Positions 39,309 to 48,358 of a stretch of 64,000 nt of DNA are shown one piece after another. The notes beneath the pieces are model-generated. The model searched no databases. It saw nothing but the letters and a program-made list of their open reading frames with translations, and was not told the origin of the DNA. The first letter of the stretch is position 1, and every line of letters starts with the position of its first letter. Both the position numbers and the translations under genes were made by a program. The stretch is from Planctomycetota bacterium (lineage in GTDB: Bacteria > Planctomycetota > B15-G4): contig JAJDEP010000005.1 in assembly GCA_029259715.1 (NCBI GenBank), forward strand, positions 310,001 through 374,000, read 5' to 3'.

Positions 39309-40984
39309 GCGGCAACGGTAACCGTCCTCTGACCGTGCAGGGCGATCACACCATCCTGGCGGAGGTGCACGCCGACGGGTTCACGGAAGCCCGCGACACG
39401 CTCTCGCGCTTCGCCGAGCTCGAGAAGAGCCCCGAGCACGTGCACACCTACCGCATCACGCCCCTGTCCATCTGGAACGCGGCCGCGACAGGCATGACCG
39501 CGCCGGAGATCATCGCCTTCCTGGTCAAGTCGTCGCGCTACGACATCCCGCCGAACGTCATGCGGGAGGTCGAGGAGCACATCCGACGCTTCGGGCTGCT
39601 GCGCCTCGAACGGCGCGACGGGCGGTTGGTGCTGTGGTCGCCCGAGGACGACCTGCTCATCCGCATCGCCAAGGACGTGACGCTCAAGGCCTTCTTCGTG
39701 GACAAGGCGCCGGTCGACAGCTGCCTGGGAGTGGTCGAGGAGCTGCGCGGCGAGGTCAAACAGGCGCTGATCCGCATCGGCTATCCCGTCGAGGACCTCG
39801 CCGGATACACCAAGGGCGCCGAGATGGCCTTCGGGTTCCGCGAGGTCATGCTCGGCGGGGCGGACTTCGCCCTGCGTTCGTATCAGGCCGAGGCGGCGGA
39901 CATCTTCCACGCGGGGGGCACCGAGAAGGGCGGCTCCGGCGTGGTCGTGCTGCCCTGCGGAGCGGGCAAGACGGTGGTGGGCATGGCGTGCATGGAGCGG
40001 CTCCAGGCCCAGACCCTGGTGCTCACCACCAACACCATCGCGGTGCGGCAGTGGAAGACCGAGTTGCTCGACAAGACGTCGCTCACCGAGGAGGACGTGG
40101 GTGAGTACACCGGCGACCTCAAGCAGGTGCGTTCGGTGACCATCTCGACCTACCAGATGCTGACCTATCGGCGCCGCAAGACCGGAGAATTCACCCACTT
40201 CGCCCTGTTCACCGCGCGGGACTGGGGACTCGTGGTCTACGACGAGGTGCACCTGCTGCCGGCCCCGGTGTTCCGCATCACGGCGGAGATCCAGGCGCGA
40301 CGGCGGCTGGGGCTCACCGCCACGCTCGTGCGCGAGGACGGTCGCGAGGACGAGGTGTTCTCGTTGATCGGCCCGAAGAAGTACGACGTGCCGTGGAAGA
40401 TCCTCGAGCGTCAGGGCTGGATCGCCGCCGCCCATTGCGTGGAGGTGCGACTGCCCCTCGAGGGCGACCGCCAATTCGAGTACATGAGTGCCGGGAGCCG
40501 CGACCGCTTTCGCATCGCGTCCGAGAACGCGGACAAGATCGAGGTCGTGCGCACGCTGGTGGCGCGCCACGCTGAGGACCAGGTGCTGATCATCGGTCAG
40601 TACCTCGATCAGCTCGACGCTCTCGCGGAGGCGTTGGACTGTCCGCTGATCACCGGGCGCACGCCGACAAAGGAACGCGAGCAGCTCTATCGTCGCTTCC
40701 GGGACGGCGAGATGACGGTGCTGATGGTCTCGAAGGTGGGCAACTTCGCCGTCGACCTGCCGGACGCGAACGTGGCCATCCAGGTCTCCGGGACCTTCGG
40801 TTCGCGTCAGGAGGAGGCCCAGCGTCTCGGCCGCATCCTGCGTCCCAAGGCGGACAAGCGCCCGGCGATCTTCTACTCGCTGGTGACACGGGACAGCCGC
40901 GAGGAGCACTTCGCCAACAACCGCCAACTGTTCCTCACGGAGCAGGGCTACACCTACGAGATTCGGGACATCACGCAGGTCTAG
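39305..40984 (+). CDS. XPB/ERCC3-family DNA helicase, 559 aa
   Basis: Superfamily 2 helicase: VVVLPCGAGKTVVGMACME (motif I), VVYDEVHLLPAPVF (DEVH box), RRRLGLTATLVREDGREDE which carries the RED motif special to XPB, VLIIGQYLDQLDAL, and EEAQRLGRILRPKADKRPA (VI). The N-terminal 100 residues resemble the damage-recognition region of archaeal/bacterial XPB. XPB opens DNA in nucleotide-excision repair in eukaryotes and archaea and occurs in some bacteria. ATG overlaps the tandem UvrA stop, so both are made together. Confidence 0.92.
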
Positions 40985-41061
40985 GGGCGCTTCGACGGGG
41001 GGCCGGGGGGCTCGCCTCAGGGGCCCGGTTGCGCTACGATGCGCAGCTTGCGCACCGAGGG

Positions 41062-43152
41062 ATGAAGTTGGCCTCACGGGACACCTCCAACGGCTCACGC
41101 ATTGACCGCGGCGTGGCACTGCAATCGGCCCTCGAGGCTCGAGAGTCGCAGGATCTCCGCGAATTGCTGTCCTTCTGGGACGGCCACGGTCGGGCTCCCG
41201 ACAGCAAGGCCCGCCTGGTCGGAGACCTCCAGCGGCGGATGAGCAGCGAGAAGTCGGTCCGCCGGCGGACCAAGTTCCTCTCCAAGAAGCTGGTCGACCT
41301 GCTGAAGTTCTTCCTGCGGGGCGAAGGCTACCGGGCCAACCTCGAGCACGTCACGCGCAGCAAGGCGTTCTCGTACCTCTCGCCGTTCGAGTTGAAGGCC
41401 GCCATCAACGCGCTCACGAAGCGAGGCTTCCTGTTCACCTCGGCAGCTTCCAACGGGCACGCGCCGCGGGAGGCCTTCCTCGTCCCGAGTGAGCTCGGCG
41501 ACGTGCTGCACACGTTCATCTGGGACGACGACCGCACCGTCGAGGAGACCTTCAACCTGCGCGGGCAGCTGGCGCGGCTCGTCGATCGCAGCGGCCTGAA
41601 CGCGCTGCTCGCCGAGCACGGCATCAAGGGCAAGGCCAAGACCCACGAGGACGTCGCGCGGTTGTTGGCCGAGCCGGACACGGTCGTGCGCCGGCTCGAC
41701 GCGCTCGACAACGACAAGCACCGCGAGCTCCTGCGCATCGTGGTCTCGTCGTACGGCGGCGTCGCGCCCCGGTCGATGCTCGAGAAGAAGCACAAGGGGC
41801 TCGGTCGCTGGAACCGCAAGGCGCTGCAGACCGCCCTGGAGACGAACCTGCTCGGCACCGTGCGTCACGTGTCGCTGGGCGAGTATGGCATCCACCAATT
41901 CGAAGAGGCCGTCGTGGTCTACGAGGAGCTGGTGGAGCCGGTGCGGATGCACCTCAATCCCGGCGACCCCGCGCCCGAGACGGTGCGCAGCCTGGGCGTC
42001 GACTTCATCTCGGACATCTCGGCCTTCCTGTCCTTCGTCGAGCACAACCCGATCAAGCTGACGCTCTCGGGCAAGGTCTATCGGACGGCGGTGCGCAAGC
42101 TCGAGGACGCCTTCATCATCACGCGGACGTCGGGCTTCACGGGGCAGTGGCTGTTCCAGTATCTGTTCGACTTCTGTCAGTCGCAGTCGATGATCGAGCG
42201 CGGCAAGGACCGCAGCGTCTATCCGACGGTGAAGGGCAAGTCGTGGGACCGTACGCCCCTCGAGAAGAAGCTCACCCGCTTGCTGAGCTTCTCGTGCGGC
42301 AATTGGACCAAGAGCGTCGAGCCGTTCCACGGCAAGCGCCTGCTCGACTTGTTCCTCGAGCGGCTGCGCGAGCTGCCCGTGGGCCAGTGGGTGGAGGTCA
42401 ACACCCCGGCCTTCGCGGCCCGCAACGGATACCTGGCCAACCTCGACCGCTTCGGTGTGCGCGACGAGTTCCAGAGCCGCTACCAATTCGCACAGCAGAC
42501 GGGCATGCGCGACCCGCACCAACTCGCGTTGGCGCTCACCCAGTGGGCCCGCGAGCGTCTGCACCTGTTCGGATTGATCGACCTCGGTGAGCGCGGCGGC
42601 AAGCCCGCGTGGATGCGCCTGACCGCATTGGGCGCCAAGGCCCTGGGGCTCGAGGTGCCGGTCGACATCGAGGAGCAGGGTGGTGCCCTCATCGTGAACC
42701 CCGACTTCGAGATGATCCTGTTCCCCAACGCGGACAGCTACGACCTGATCACCGAGCTCGATCGCTTCGCCGACCGCACCAGCAGCGATTCGGCGTACCG
42801 CTACAAGCTCACCGAGACGTCCATCGAGAAGGCCGTGGCCGAGGGACTCGAGGCCAACACGATCCTGCGCACCCTGTCTGAGCACAGCCGGGTCGAGGTG
42901 CCGCAGAACGTCATCTACTCGATCATGCAGTGGGCCGAGAAGGTCAAGTTCGTGACCCAGACCAAGGTGTCGCTGCTGCGCGGGCGCAACAAGGAAGTCA
43001 TCGACCGGGTCCTGCACGACAAGACGCTGAAGGCCCACGTGATCCAGCGGCTGTCTCCGACGGCCATCGTCCTTTCCGACGCCCTGCCTCGGGACGAGCT
43101 CTCCGCCCTGCTGAAGCCGCTGGGCGTGTTCCTCGAAGGAGACGATGACTGA
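41062..43152 (+). CDS. Helicase_C_3 domain protein, partner of XPB, 696 aa
   Basis: The C-terminal 200 residues (GGALIVNPDFEMILFPNADSYDLI, ADRTSSDSAYRYKLTETSIEKA, VFLEGDDD) match the helicase-associated Helicase_C_3 domain. The rest is helical, with winged-helix-like units. The gene next to bacterial XPB commonly encodes such a protein, as for the mycobacterial pair Rv0861c/Rv0862c; it may play the part that the nuclease Bax1 plays in archaea, though I see no nuclease motif. The start is ATG 41062; a TTG at 41029 in frame is possible. It ends 8 bp inside the next gene. Confidence 0.85.
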   Translation: MKLASRDTSNGSRIDRGVALQSALEARESQDLRELLSFWDGHGRAPDSKARLVGDLQRRMSSEKSVRRRTKFLSKKLVDLLKFFLRGEGYRANLEHVTRSKAFSYLSPFELKAAINALTKRGFLFTSAASNGHAPREAFLVPSELGDVLHTFIWDDDRTVEETFNLRGQLARLVDRSGLNALLAEHGIKGKAKTHEDVARLLAEPDTVVRRLDALDNDKHRELLRIVVSSYGGVAPRSMLEKKHKGLGRWNRKALQTALETNLLGTVRHVSLGEYGIHQFEEAVVVYEELVEPVRMHLNPGDPAPETVRSLGVDFISDISAFLSFVEHNPIKLTLSGKVYRTAVRKLEDAFIITRTSGFTGQWLFQYLFDFCQSQSMIERGKDRSVYPTVKGKSWDRTPLEKKLTRLLSFSCGNWTKSVEPFHGKRLLDLFLERLRELPVGQWVEVNTPAFAARNGYLANLDRFGVRDEFQSRYQFAQQTGMRDPHQLALALTQWARERLHLFGLIDLGERGGKPAWMRLTALGAKALGLEVPVDIEEQGGALIVNPDFEMILFPNADSYDLITELDRFADRTSSDSAYRYKLTETSIEKAVAEGLEANTILRTLSEHSRVEVPQNVIYSIMQWAEKVKFVTQTKVSLLRGRNKEVIDRVLHDKTLKAHVIQRLSPTAIVLSDALPRDELSALLKPLGVFLEGDDD

Positions 43153-43831
43153 GGCCGTGGGGGGCGCGCTGAGGGGGGCCGAGGCCCTCCACCGTGCCCT
43201 GCGTCTGGTCTTCGTGACCCCCGGCGACCGGGACGTCGCGACGACGCTCGCTCTGGTGGTGGCAGCCTGCGCCGGCGGCGTCACGGCCGTGCTGCTGCGT
43301 GAACCGCAGCTTGATGCCCGCGCGCGGCAATGCCTGGCGGCGTCCGTCGCCGAAGCGCTGGGTTCCACGGCGGTGCTGACCGTCAGCCGCGACATCGCCG
43401 CCGCTCAGGCCGGCCGGGCGCTGGCCGTGCACTGTGGACACGGCGGCCCCACCGTGGCGTCCGTGCGGGCCGCGGGCTACGCCGCTGGCCGTTCGGCCCA
43501 TTGGCCGCTGTGTGCCGAGGACGAAGCGGCGGACTACCTGACCCTCAGTCCCTTCCGTCCCACCGGGCGCTCGCACCCGCGGGCGCTGCTCACGGCGGAA
43601 CAGGTGACAACGGTGCTCGCGGCCGCAGGCCGTGCGCGGCCCGGGGGCGTGCCGGTTGTGGCGCTGGGGGGCCTGGGGCTCGACGACGTGGCGGCGCTAC
43701 CCGACGGATTGTCCGGGATCGCGGTCATGCGGGCCCTCGCGGAGGCCGACGACGTCACCGCCGCAGCGCGGTCGTTGCGGCGAGCCGTGGAAGCGCGCTG
43801 GCCACTCGACGCGTCGCCGGGCGGAGACTGA
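43145..43831 (+). CDS. thiE: Thiamine-phosphate synthase-like (ThiE/TenI) protein, 228 aa
   Basis: TIM-barrel of the ThiE family: LVFVTPGDRDVATTLALVV, GGVTAVLLREPQLDARAR, LAVHCGHGGPTVASVRAAG, ADYLTLSPFRPTGRSHPR and VPVVALGGLGLDDVAAL. The phosphate-binding and thiazole regions are recognisable but key residues (usual QLR/KDK) are changed to LLRE, so it may belong to the TenI-like, non-catalytic branch. It lies before thiL, supporting a thiamine role. Its ATG overlaps the previous gene by 8 bp. Confidence 0.75.
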   Translation: MTEAVGGALRGAEALHRALRLVFVTPGDRDVATTLALVVAACAGGVTAVLLREPQLDARARQCLAASVAEALGSTAVLTVSRDIAAAQAGRALAVHCGHGGPTVASVRAAGYAAGRSAHWPLCAEDEAADYLTLSPFRPTGRSHPRALLTAEQVTTVLAAAGRARPGGVPVVALGGLGLDDVAALPDGLSGIAVMRALAEADDVTAAARSLRRAVEARWPLDASPGGD

Positions 43832-43833
43832 CC

Positions 43834-44700
43834 ATGGCCTTCGACGAGGAGCAATTCATCCGCTGGTGCACCGCGGGCCCGGCAACGGTCAGGGCTCGCC
43901 TCGGGCCCGGCGACGATGCTGCGATCCTGGGCGACGGCACGGTGCTGTCGGTGGACGCCGTGGTGCAGGGCGTGCACTTCGATGCCGGCGATGCGCTCGA
44001 GGACGTCGCGCACAAGGCGCTGGCTGCGGCGGTGTCCGACGTCTGCGCCATGGGCGCCGTGGCGGACGCCGTGGCCGTTGCGGTGCAGATGCCTGCTGGA
44101 ACGGACGGGCGACGGCTGGCCGCCGCCATCGTCGCGGCCGCCGAGCGCCTCGGCGTCGAAGTGGTCGGTGGGGATACGGTGTCAGCAGGCGATGGCGTGC
44201 TGTCGCTCGCGGTCACCGCGACCGGAAGCCTGGAAGAGGGCGAGGCGCCGTGGCTGCGGTCCGGCGCGCGCGTCGGTGACGCGTTGGCCGTGAGCGGACC
44301 GCTCGGGGGCGCCCGTTCCGGTCGCCACCTGAGGGTGTGCCCTCGCGCCGATGTGGTGTCACGACTGAGACGCGACAAGATCGAGGTCCATGCGGCCATG
44401 GACCTCTCCGATGGCCTGGGCACCGACCTGCCGCGCCTGTGCGCCGCCTCGCGTGTGGGGGCGGAGGTGGATGCGGAGTCGTTGCCCGTGCATGGCGACG
44501 TGCCTTCAACGGCCGACCCGGTGACCGCCGTCCTCGGTGACGGCGAGGACTTCGAACTGCTCTTCGCCCTGCCCGCGGCCGCGGTGGCGCCGGCGGGGCT
44601 ACTGCCCATCGGGCGCGTGGTGGCGGGCGGGGAGGTGCACCTGGTGCAGGCCGGAGCCCACGAGGCGTGGCCGGCGGGAGGCTGGCAACATGCCTTCTGA
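43834..44700 (+). CDS. thiL: Thiamine-monophosphate kinase
   Basis: Phosphorylates thiamine monophosphate to the active cofactor thiamine diphosphate. Motifs: RARLGPGDDAAILGDGTVLSVDAVVQGVHF, HKALAAAVSDVCAMGA, VEVVGGDTVSAGDGVLSL, AMDLSDGLGTDLPRLC and VLGDGEDFELLFALP. 288 residues is on the short side of the family (E. coli 325). Two bp separate it from the ThiE-like gene, and it overlaps tsaE by 11 bp. Confidence 0.93.
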   Translation: MAFDEEQFIRWCTAGPATVRARLGPGDDAAILGDGTVLSVDAVVQGVHFDAGDALEDVAHKALAAAVSDVCAMGAVADAVAVAVQMPAGTDGRRLAAAIVAAAERLGVEVVGGDTVSAGDGVLSLAVTATGSLEEGEAPWLRSGARVGDALAVSGPLGGARSGRHLRVCPRADVVSRLRRDKIEVHAAMDLSDGLGTDLPRLCAASRVGAEVDAESLPVHGDVPSTADPVTAVLGDGEDFELLFALPAAAVAPAGLLPIGRVVAGGEVHLVQAGAHEAWPAGGWQHAF

Positions 44701-45151
44701 GCGACTCCACGATCTGGCCGACATCGCCGCCACCCACGCCCTCGCGGCGCAGCTCGCCGCCGAACTCGGCGAGGGCGGTGCCATCGGTCTGGTGGGCGAG
44801 CTGGGTGCGGGCAAGACGGAGTTCGTGCGCGGCCTCGCCGCAGCCCTGGGCGTGCCGGAGGAGGGCGGCGTGTGCTCGCCGTCGTACCTGCTGCTGAACC
44901 TCTATGAAGGCCGCAAGACGGTCGCCCACTACGATGCCTACTTCATGGAGGGCATCGACGACATCGAGCGCGCCGGGCTGAACGAGCACCTCAAGCAGGG
45001 TGCCGTGGTGGTCGTGGAGTGGGCCGACCGGGTGCAGGCCGCCCTGCCGGACGACACGCGCTGGGTCCACCTCGGCAGCGGGGCTGCCGGCCCGGGCTCG
45101 CGTCGCGCCCGCGTGATGGTGGGAGCCTGGCCGGAAGAGTGGGCCTCGTGA
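44690..45151 (+). CDS. tsaE: tRNA threonylcarbamoyladenosine biosynthesis ATPase
   Basis: Walker A GLVGELGAGKTEFVRGLAAALG, then CSPSYLLLNLYEGRKTVAHYDAYFM, and the Walker-like VVVVEWADRVQAALPDD are the order seen in TsaE (YjeE). It supports t6A37 tRNA modification with TsaB/TsaD. 153 residues is typical. The start overlaps the end of thiL and its stop overlaps the start of the next exported protein (GTGA). Confidence 0.92.
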   Translation: MPSERLHDLADIAATHALAAQLAAELGEGGAIGLVGELGAGKTEFVRGLAAALGVPEEGGVCSPSYLLLNLYEGRKTVAHYDAYFMEGIDDIERAGLNEHLKQGAVVVVEWADRVQAALPDDTRWVHLGSGAAGPGSRRARVMVGAWPEEWAS

Positions 45152-45909
45152 GGGTCCTCGGCGGCATGGTGATCGGCGGCATGGTGCTCGCCGGGGTGCT
45201 GACCGGCCTGGCGCCGGCACTGAGTGCACAGGGCGCGTCGCCACCGAAGACGCCGGGCGAGACGCCGCCCGCGCCGCAGGGCTCGCCGACGCGCATCGGT
45301 CAGGAGCTCCTGCTCGAGACCGATCTGCTGGTCGAGGCGCGCACCGACTCGGTGAGCGCGGGCGCCTTGGGCGTCGAGGTCGCCCGCCTCGACCTGATCA
45401 CCGTCATGGCCGGGAACCCGCCGCCCCTCGACCCGCGCTCCCGCCGTCGGCAGGTCCTCGTGATCGGTTTCCCCGGGACCTTTGCGCCCGGCGAGCGACA
45501 GATCGTGTTCCTGCGGGCGCTGAGCGGCGGCGCTCGGTTCGAGGTGGTGCACCGCATCCCGACAGGCGGTGAGCACTATGCCGAGCGCCTGGCGGTGTGC
45601 CGCCGCACGGCGGAGCTGGCGCGCATCACCGATGCCACGAGCCGGGCGCGCGCCACCCTCGACTGGCTCCTTCCGGCCCTCGGCAGTCGCGACGCCTGGT
45701 GGTCGCGCTACGCCCTCGAGGAGCTCGATTACATGGCCGCACGGCAGCCCTGGGTGTTCAGCGACGACACGGCGGAGCGCATCCGGCGGGCCACTGTTCA
45801 CGCCACTGATCCGGCCTTCGTGGCGGGTGTCAAGAATGTGGCGCAAAGGGTCGAGGATCTGCGACGAAGCTTGTCTGAGCAGGAAGAAAAGGCACGATCC
45901 TTGCCATGA
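45148..45909 (+). CDS. Exported unknown protein, 253 aa
   Basis: A signal peptide (MRVLGGMVIGGMVLAGVLTGLAPALSAQ) is followed by a Pro/Thr-rich linker, then an extended domain with VLVIGFPGTFAPGERQIVF and a helical end (ARATLDWLLPALGSRDAWWS, ALEELDYMAARQPWVFSDD). I do not know the family. The GTG start overlaps tsaE and its stop overlaps the TolC-like gene by 4 bp. The tight coupling suggests a role with the channel, e.g. in the envelope. Confidence 0.65.
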   Translation: MRVLGGMVIGGMVLAGVLTGLAPALSAQGASPPKTPGETPPAPQGSPTRIGQELLLETDLLVEARTDSVSAGALGVEVARLDLITVMAGNPPPLDPRSRRRQVLVIGFPGTFAPGERQIVFLRALSGGARFEVVHRIPTGGEHYAERLAVCRRTAELARITDATSRARATLDWLLPALGSRDAWWSRYALEELDYMAARQPWVFSDDTAERIRRATVHATDPAFVAGVKNVAQRVEDLRRSLSEQEEKARSLP

Positions 45910-47480
45910 TCCCCCTCTCTCTCCTCCTGTCGGTCTGCGTCTTGTGGTCGCCGGCGGCAATCGTCGATGACGACGACGCGACGACCATCGATGCGGTGCC
46001 GGACGACGGCGTCCCGACGCTGGCCATCAACCTGACGGATGCGCTGCTCATGGCCATCGAGCGGAACACGACCGTGCAGGGGGCTCAGCTCGACGCTCAG
46101 TCGGCGCTGGAGGGATACGGTGAAGCCTGGGGTGCCTTTGACAGTGTGTTCTTCACGGATGTGAACCTCGGACGTGGCAAGCGGGCGCCGACTGTCAATG
46201 TCGTTGGTGGTGTCGGAGTTGGTGCCTCCGGTGCGACCGACTACTTGAACCTCAACTACACGACCGGATTCCGCGGAACGTTGCTGACGGGTACCACCTG
46301 GCAGTTCGACATCAATGTGGGCGAGCGATACGTTGCGTCTCCGGGATTCCGGTCTGACGTCTTTTCCGGCAATTCCAACCTCTCGGTCACCCACCCGCTG
46401 CTGCGCGGTGGTGGCGACTATGCGCGTCAGGCGTTGGAGTTGGCGCAACGCACCGTCTTCATCACCACGGCGGCGGCGGCCGACCTCGGTCGCGAGACTC
46501 TGGAGGCCATCGTCACGGCCTACTGGAATCTCTACTTTGCCTATCGCGACGTGGAGACCAAGGCGGAGTCGGTGGCCCTCGCGCAGGAGCTGGTCGACAT
46601 CACGACGCGCAAATTTGATCAGGGATTGCAGACGCGTATCGACCAGGTGGAGGCCGAGGCAGAGCTTGCGCAACGCTTGGAGGAACAGCTGACGGCCTCG
46701 AACACGCTCGAGGACGCAAACGATGAGCTGCTCAAGCTCATCACGGCGCCGGGGCAGATCAGCGAGTGGAACCGGCGCATCATTCCGAGCACCGAGCCGA
46801 AGGAGGAGCCCGGCGTCACTCCCGCGGTCAATGACGTGGTCGAGACGGCTTTGAGGCGTCGCCCGGACATCATCGAGGCGCGTTTGCGGGTGGCCCAGGC
46901 TGACACGGAAGTCGCACGGGCCGATCGGCAAACGCTGCCGCGGCTCGACGTGACGGCTGGTATCGGGACGAATTCCAACGACAAGGATTTTGGCAACACG
47001 ACCGAGGGCTTACGACACAGAACCTTCTACGACGAGAGCCTGGTGCTCAACTTCGAGTTGCCCATCGGCAATCGCGCGGCGGGCTATGCGCTGCGGCGCT
47101 TGAAGGTGGCGCGGGACCGCGCGGGGGTGACCCTGCGCGAGACCGAGATGAACGTGATCCAGGAGGTTCGGTCGGCGGTGCGCGGTGTGCAACTCCAGGA
47201 GCAGCGGGTCATCGCGACGAGTGAGTCGACGCGGCTCAACCGCGAGCTCTACGAGGGCGAGCGTCGCCGTCTGCAGAATGACCTGTCGACGCCGTTCCAG
47301 GTGCGCGAGACGCTGCAGAACCTGCTGGCCGCCATCGACACCGAGACCCGGGCCCGCCTCGACCGCGAGGTCGCGCGGACGCGCCTGCTGTCCGTGCAGG
47401 GGCTGCTGTTGCAGCACTACGGGATCGCGGTGCCCGAACCTCCACGCCTCGACGAGTCCGAGCGGCCGCCGGCTCCGTAG
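45906..47480 (+). CDS. TolC-family outer membrane channel protein, 524 aa
   Basis: Signal peptide MIPLSLLLSVCVLWSPAA, then the alpha-barrel/beta-barrel repeat of outer-membrane efflux proteins: NLTDALLMAIERNTTVQGAQ in repeat 1 and VVETALRRRPDIIEARLRVA in repeat 2, plus long coiled helices (LVDITTRKFDQGLQTRIDQV, RETEMNVIQEVRSAVRGVQLQ). It forms the outer-membrane part of type I secretion or RND/ABC efflux systems. No membrane-fusion or inner-membrane pump gene is nearby. The coding end overlaps nadD on the other strand by 64 bp. Confidence 0.87.
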   Translation: MIPLSLLLSVCVLWSPAAIVDDDDATTIDAVPDDGVPTLAINLTDALLMAIERNTTVQGAQLDAQSALEGYGEAWGAFDSVFFTDVNLGRGKRAPTVNVVGGVGVGASGATDYLNLNYTTGFRGTLLTGTTWQFDINVGERYVASPGFRSDVFSGNSNLSVTHPLLRGGGDYARQALELAQRTVFITTAAAADLGRETLEAIVTAYWNLYFAYRDVETKAESVALAQELVDITTRKFDQGLQTRIDQVEAEAELAQRLEEQLTASNTLEDANDELLKLITAPGQISEWNRRIIPSTEPKEEPGVTPAVNDVVETALRRRPDIIEARLRVAQADTEVARADRQTLPRLDVTAGIGTNSNDKDFGNTTEGLRHRTFYDESLVLNFELPIGNRAAGYALRRLKVARDRAGVTLRETEMNVIQEVRSAVRGVQLQEQRVIATSESTRLNRELYEGERRRLQNDLSTPFQVRETLQNLLAAIDTETRARLDREVARTRLLSVQGLLLQHYGIAVPEPPRLDESERPPAP

Positions 47481-48082
47481 AGCCCTCGAGCCACGATCTC
47501 GGCCCAGACCTCGTCGTCGACGTGCTCGGGGCGCCGCCCCGCCGCGAGGTCTGCGCGGATGGCCGTGGACGACGCCGGGTGGGGCGAGAGCTCCAAGCAG
47601 TGTTCGGCGATGCGGCGCACCTCGTCATCGCCGATGAGGGCGCGCAGGGGGGTGGGGTCGAGGGGCTGCCCGGCGCGGGCGATGGACACGAAAGTGACCA
47701 ACCGGCACAGGTCGGCGATGCGGTGCCAGTTGGGCAGGTCGACCAGCGTGTCGGCGCCGATGATGTAGAAGAGCTGGGTGCCTTCGGGCTCGCTTTGCAA
47801 GAGTTCGCGGGCCGTGTCGAAGCTGTAGCTCAGACCGCTGCGCTGCATCTCGATGTCGCAGGCCTGCAGGCGCGGATCGATGCGGCAGGCGATCTCGAGC
47901 AGCGCCAGGCGATCAGCGTCGGGAGCCAGCGTGCGCTCCGTCTTGTGCGGCGGCCGATGGGCCGGGATCAGCAGGACGCGTTGCAGCTCGAAGCGGTCCG
48001 CCGCGGCGCGGGCGATCGCCAGGTGCCCCGAGTGGACGGGGTCGAAGCTGCCGCCGAGCCAGCCGGTCCGACGCGAGGTCAT
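47417..48082 (-). CDS. nadD: Nicotinate-nucleotide adenylyltransferase
   Basis: Joins ATP and nicotinate mononucleotide in NAD synthesis. Features: the nucleotidylyltransferase HxGH in GGSFDPVHSGHLAIARAAADRF, LLIPAHRPPHKTERTLAPDADRLALLE, FYIIGADTLVDLPNWH and SPHPASSTAIRADLAAGRRPE with the SSTxIR motif. 221 residues is normal. Convergent with the TolC-like gene, with overlapping 3' ends. Confidence 0.95.
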   Translation of the reverse strand: MTSRRTGWLGGSFDPVHSGHLAIARAAADRFELQRVLLIPAHRPPHKTERTLAPDADRLALLEIACRIDPRLQACDIEMQRSGLSYSFDTARELLQSEPEGTQLFYIIGADTLVDLPNWHRIADLCRLVTFVSIARAGQPLDPTPLRALIGDDEVRRIAEHCLELSPHPASSTAIRADLAAGRRPEHVDDEVWAEIVARGLYGAGGRSDSSRRGGSGTAIP

Positions 48083-48107
48083 GGAGCGCCCGTCATCGCG
48101 CCCGGGG

Positions 48108-48257
48108 TCAATACATGTCGTAGACGAAGGGCTCGTCGCCGACGTCTTCTTCGCTCACCTCGTTCATGTACATGACGAAGCCCACGGCCAGGAGCACGAT
48201 GAGGATGGGCAGCATCCACCAGATCTTGTTTTCGCCGAGGAAGCGCATGAGGCTCAT
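48108..48257 (-). CDS. DUF5989-like single-pass membrane peptide, 49 aa
   Basis: The sequence MSLMRFLGENKIWWMLPILI, a hydrophobic stretch to VGFVMYMNE, then an acidic loop (SEEDVGDEP) and FVYDMY-stop. The pattern (FLGE...K.WW.LPI...L, then FVY at the C-terminus) is that of DUF5989/SxtK-type peptides, usually found near alginate-type O-acetylation genes. Here MBOAT and SGNH genes lie 1.6-4 kb away. Start ATG 48255-48257; a second ATG at 48248 is possible. It is co-oriented with htrA upstream and nadD downstream. Confidence 0.7.
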   Translation of the reverse strand: MSLMRFLGENKIWWMLPILIVLLAVGFVMYMNEVSEEDVGDEPFVYDMY

Positions 48258-48358
48258 GACAGGTCACGCTCAAAGGGAAGTCAGGGAAGAGCAGCATACC
48301 TCGCGACCGGCAGGGTTGGCAGGGCGAGGCGGCGGGGGTGGTGGCTTCAGGGCACTCG

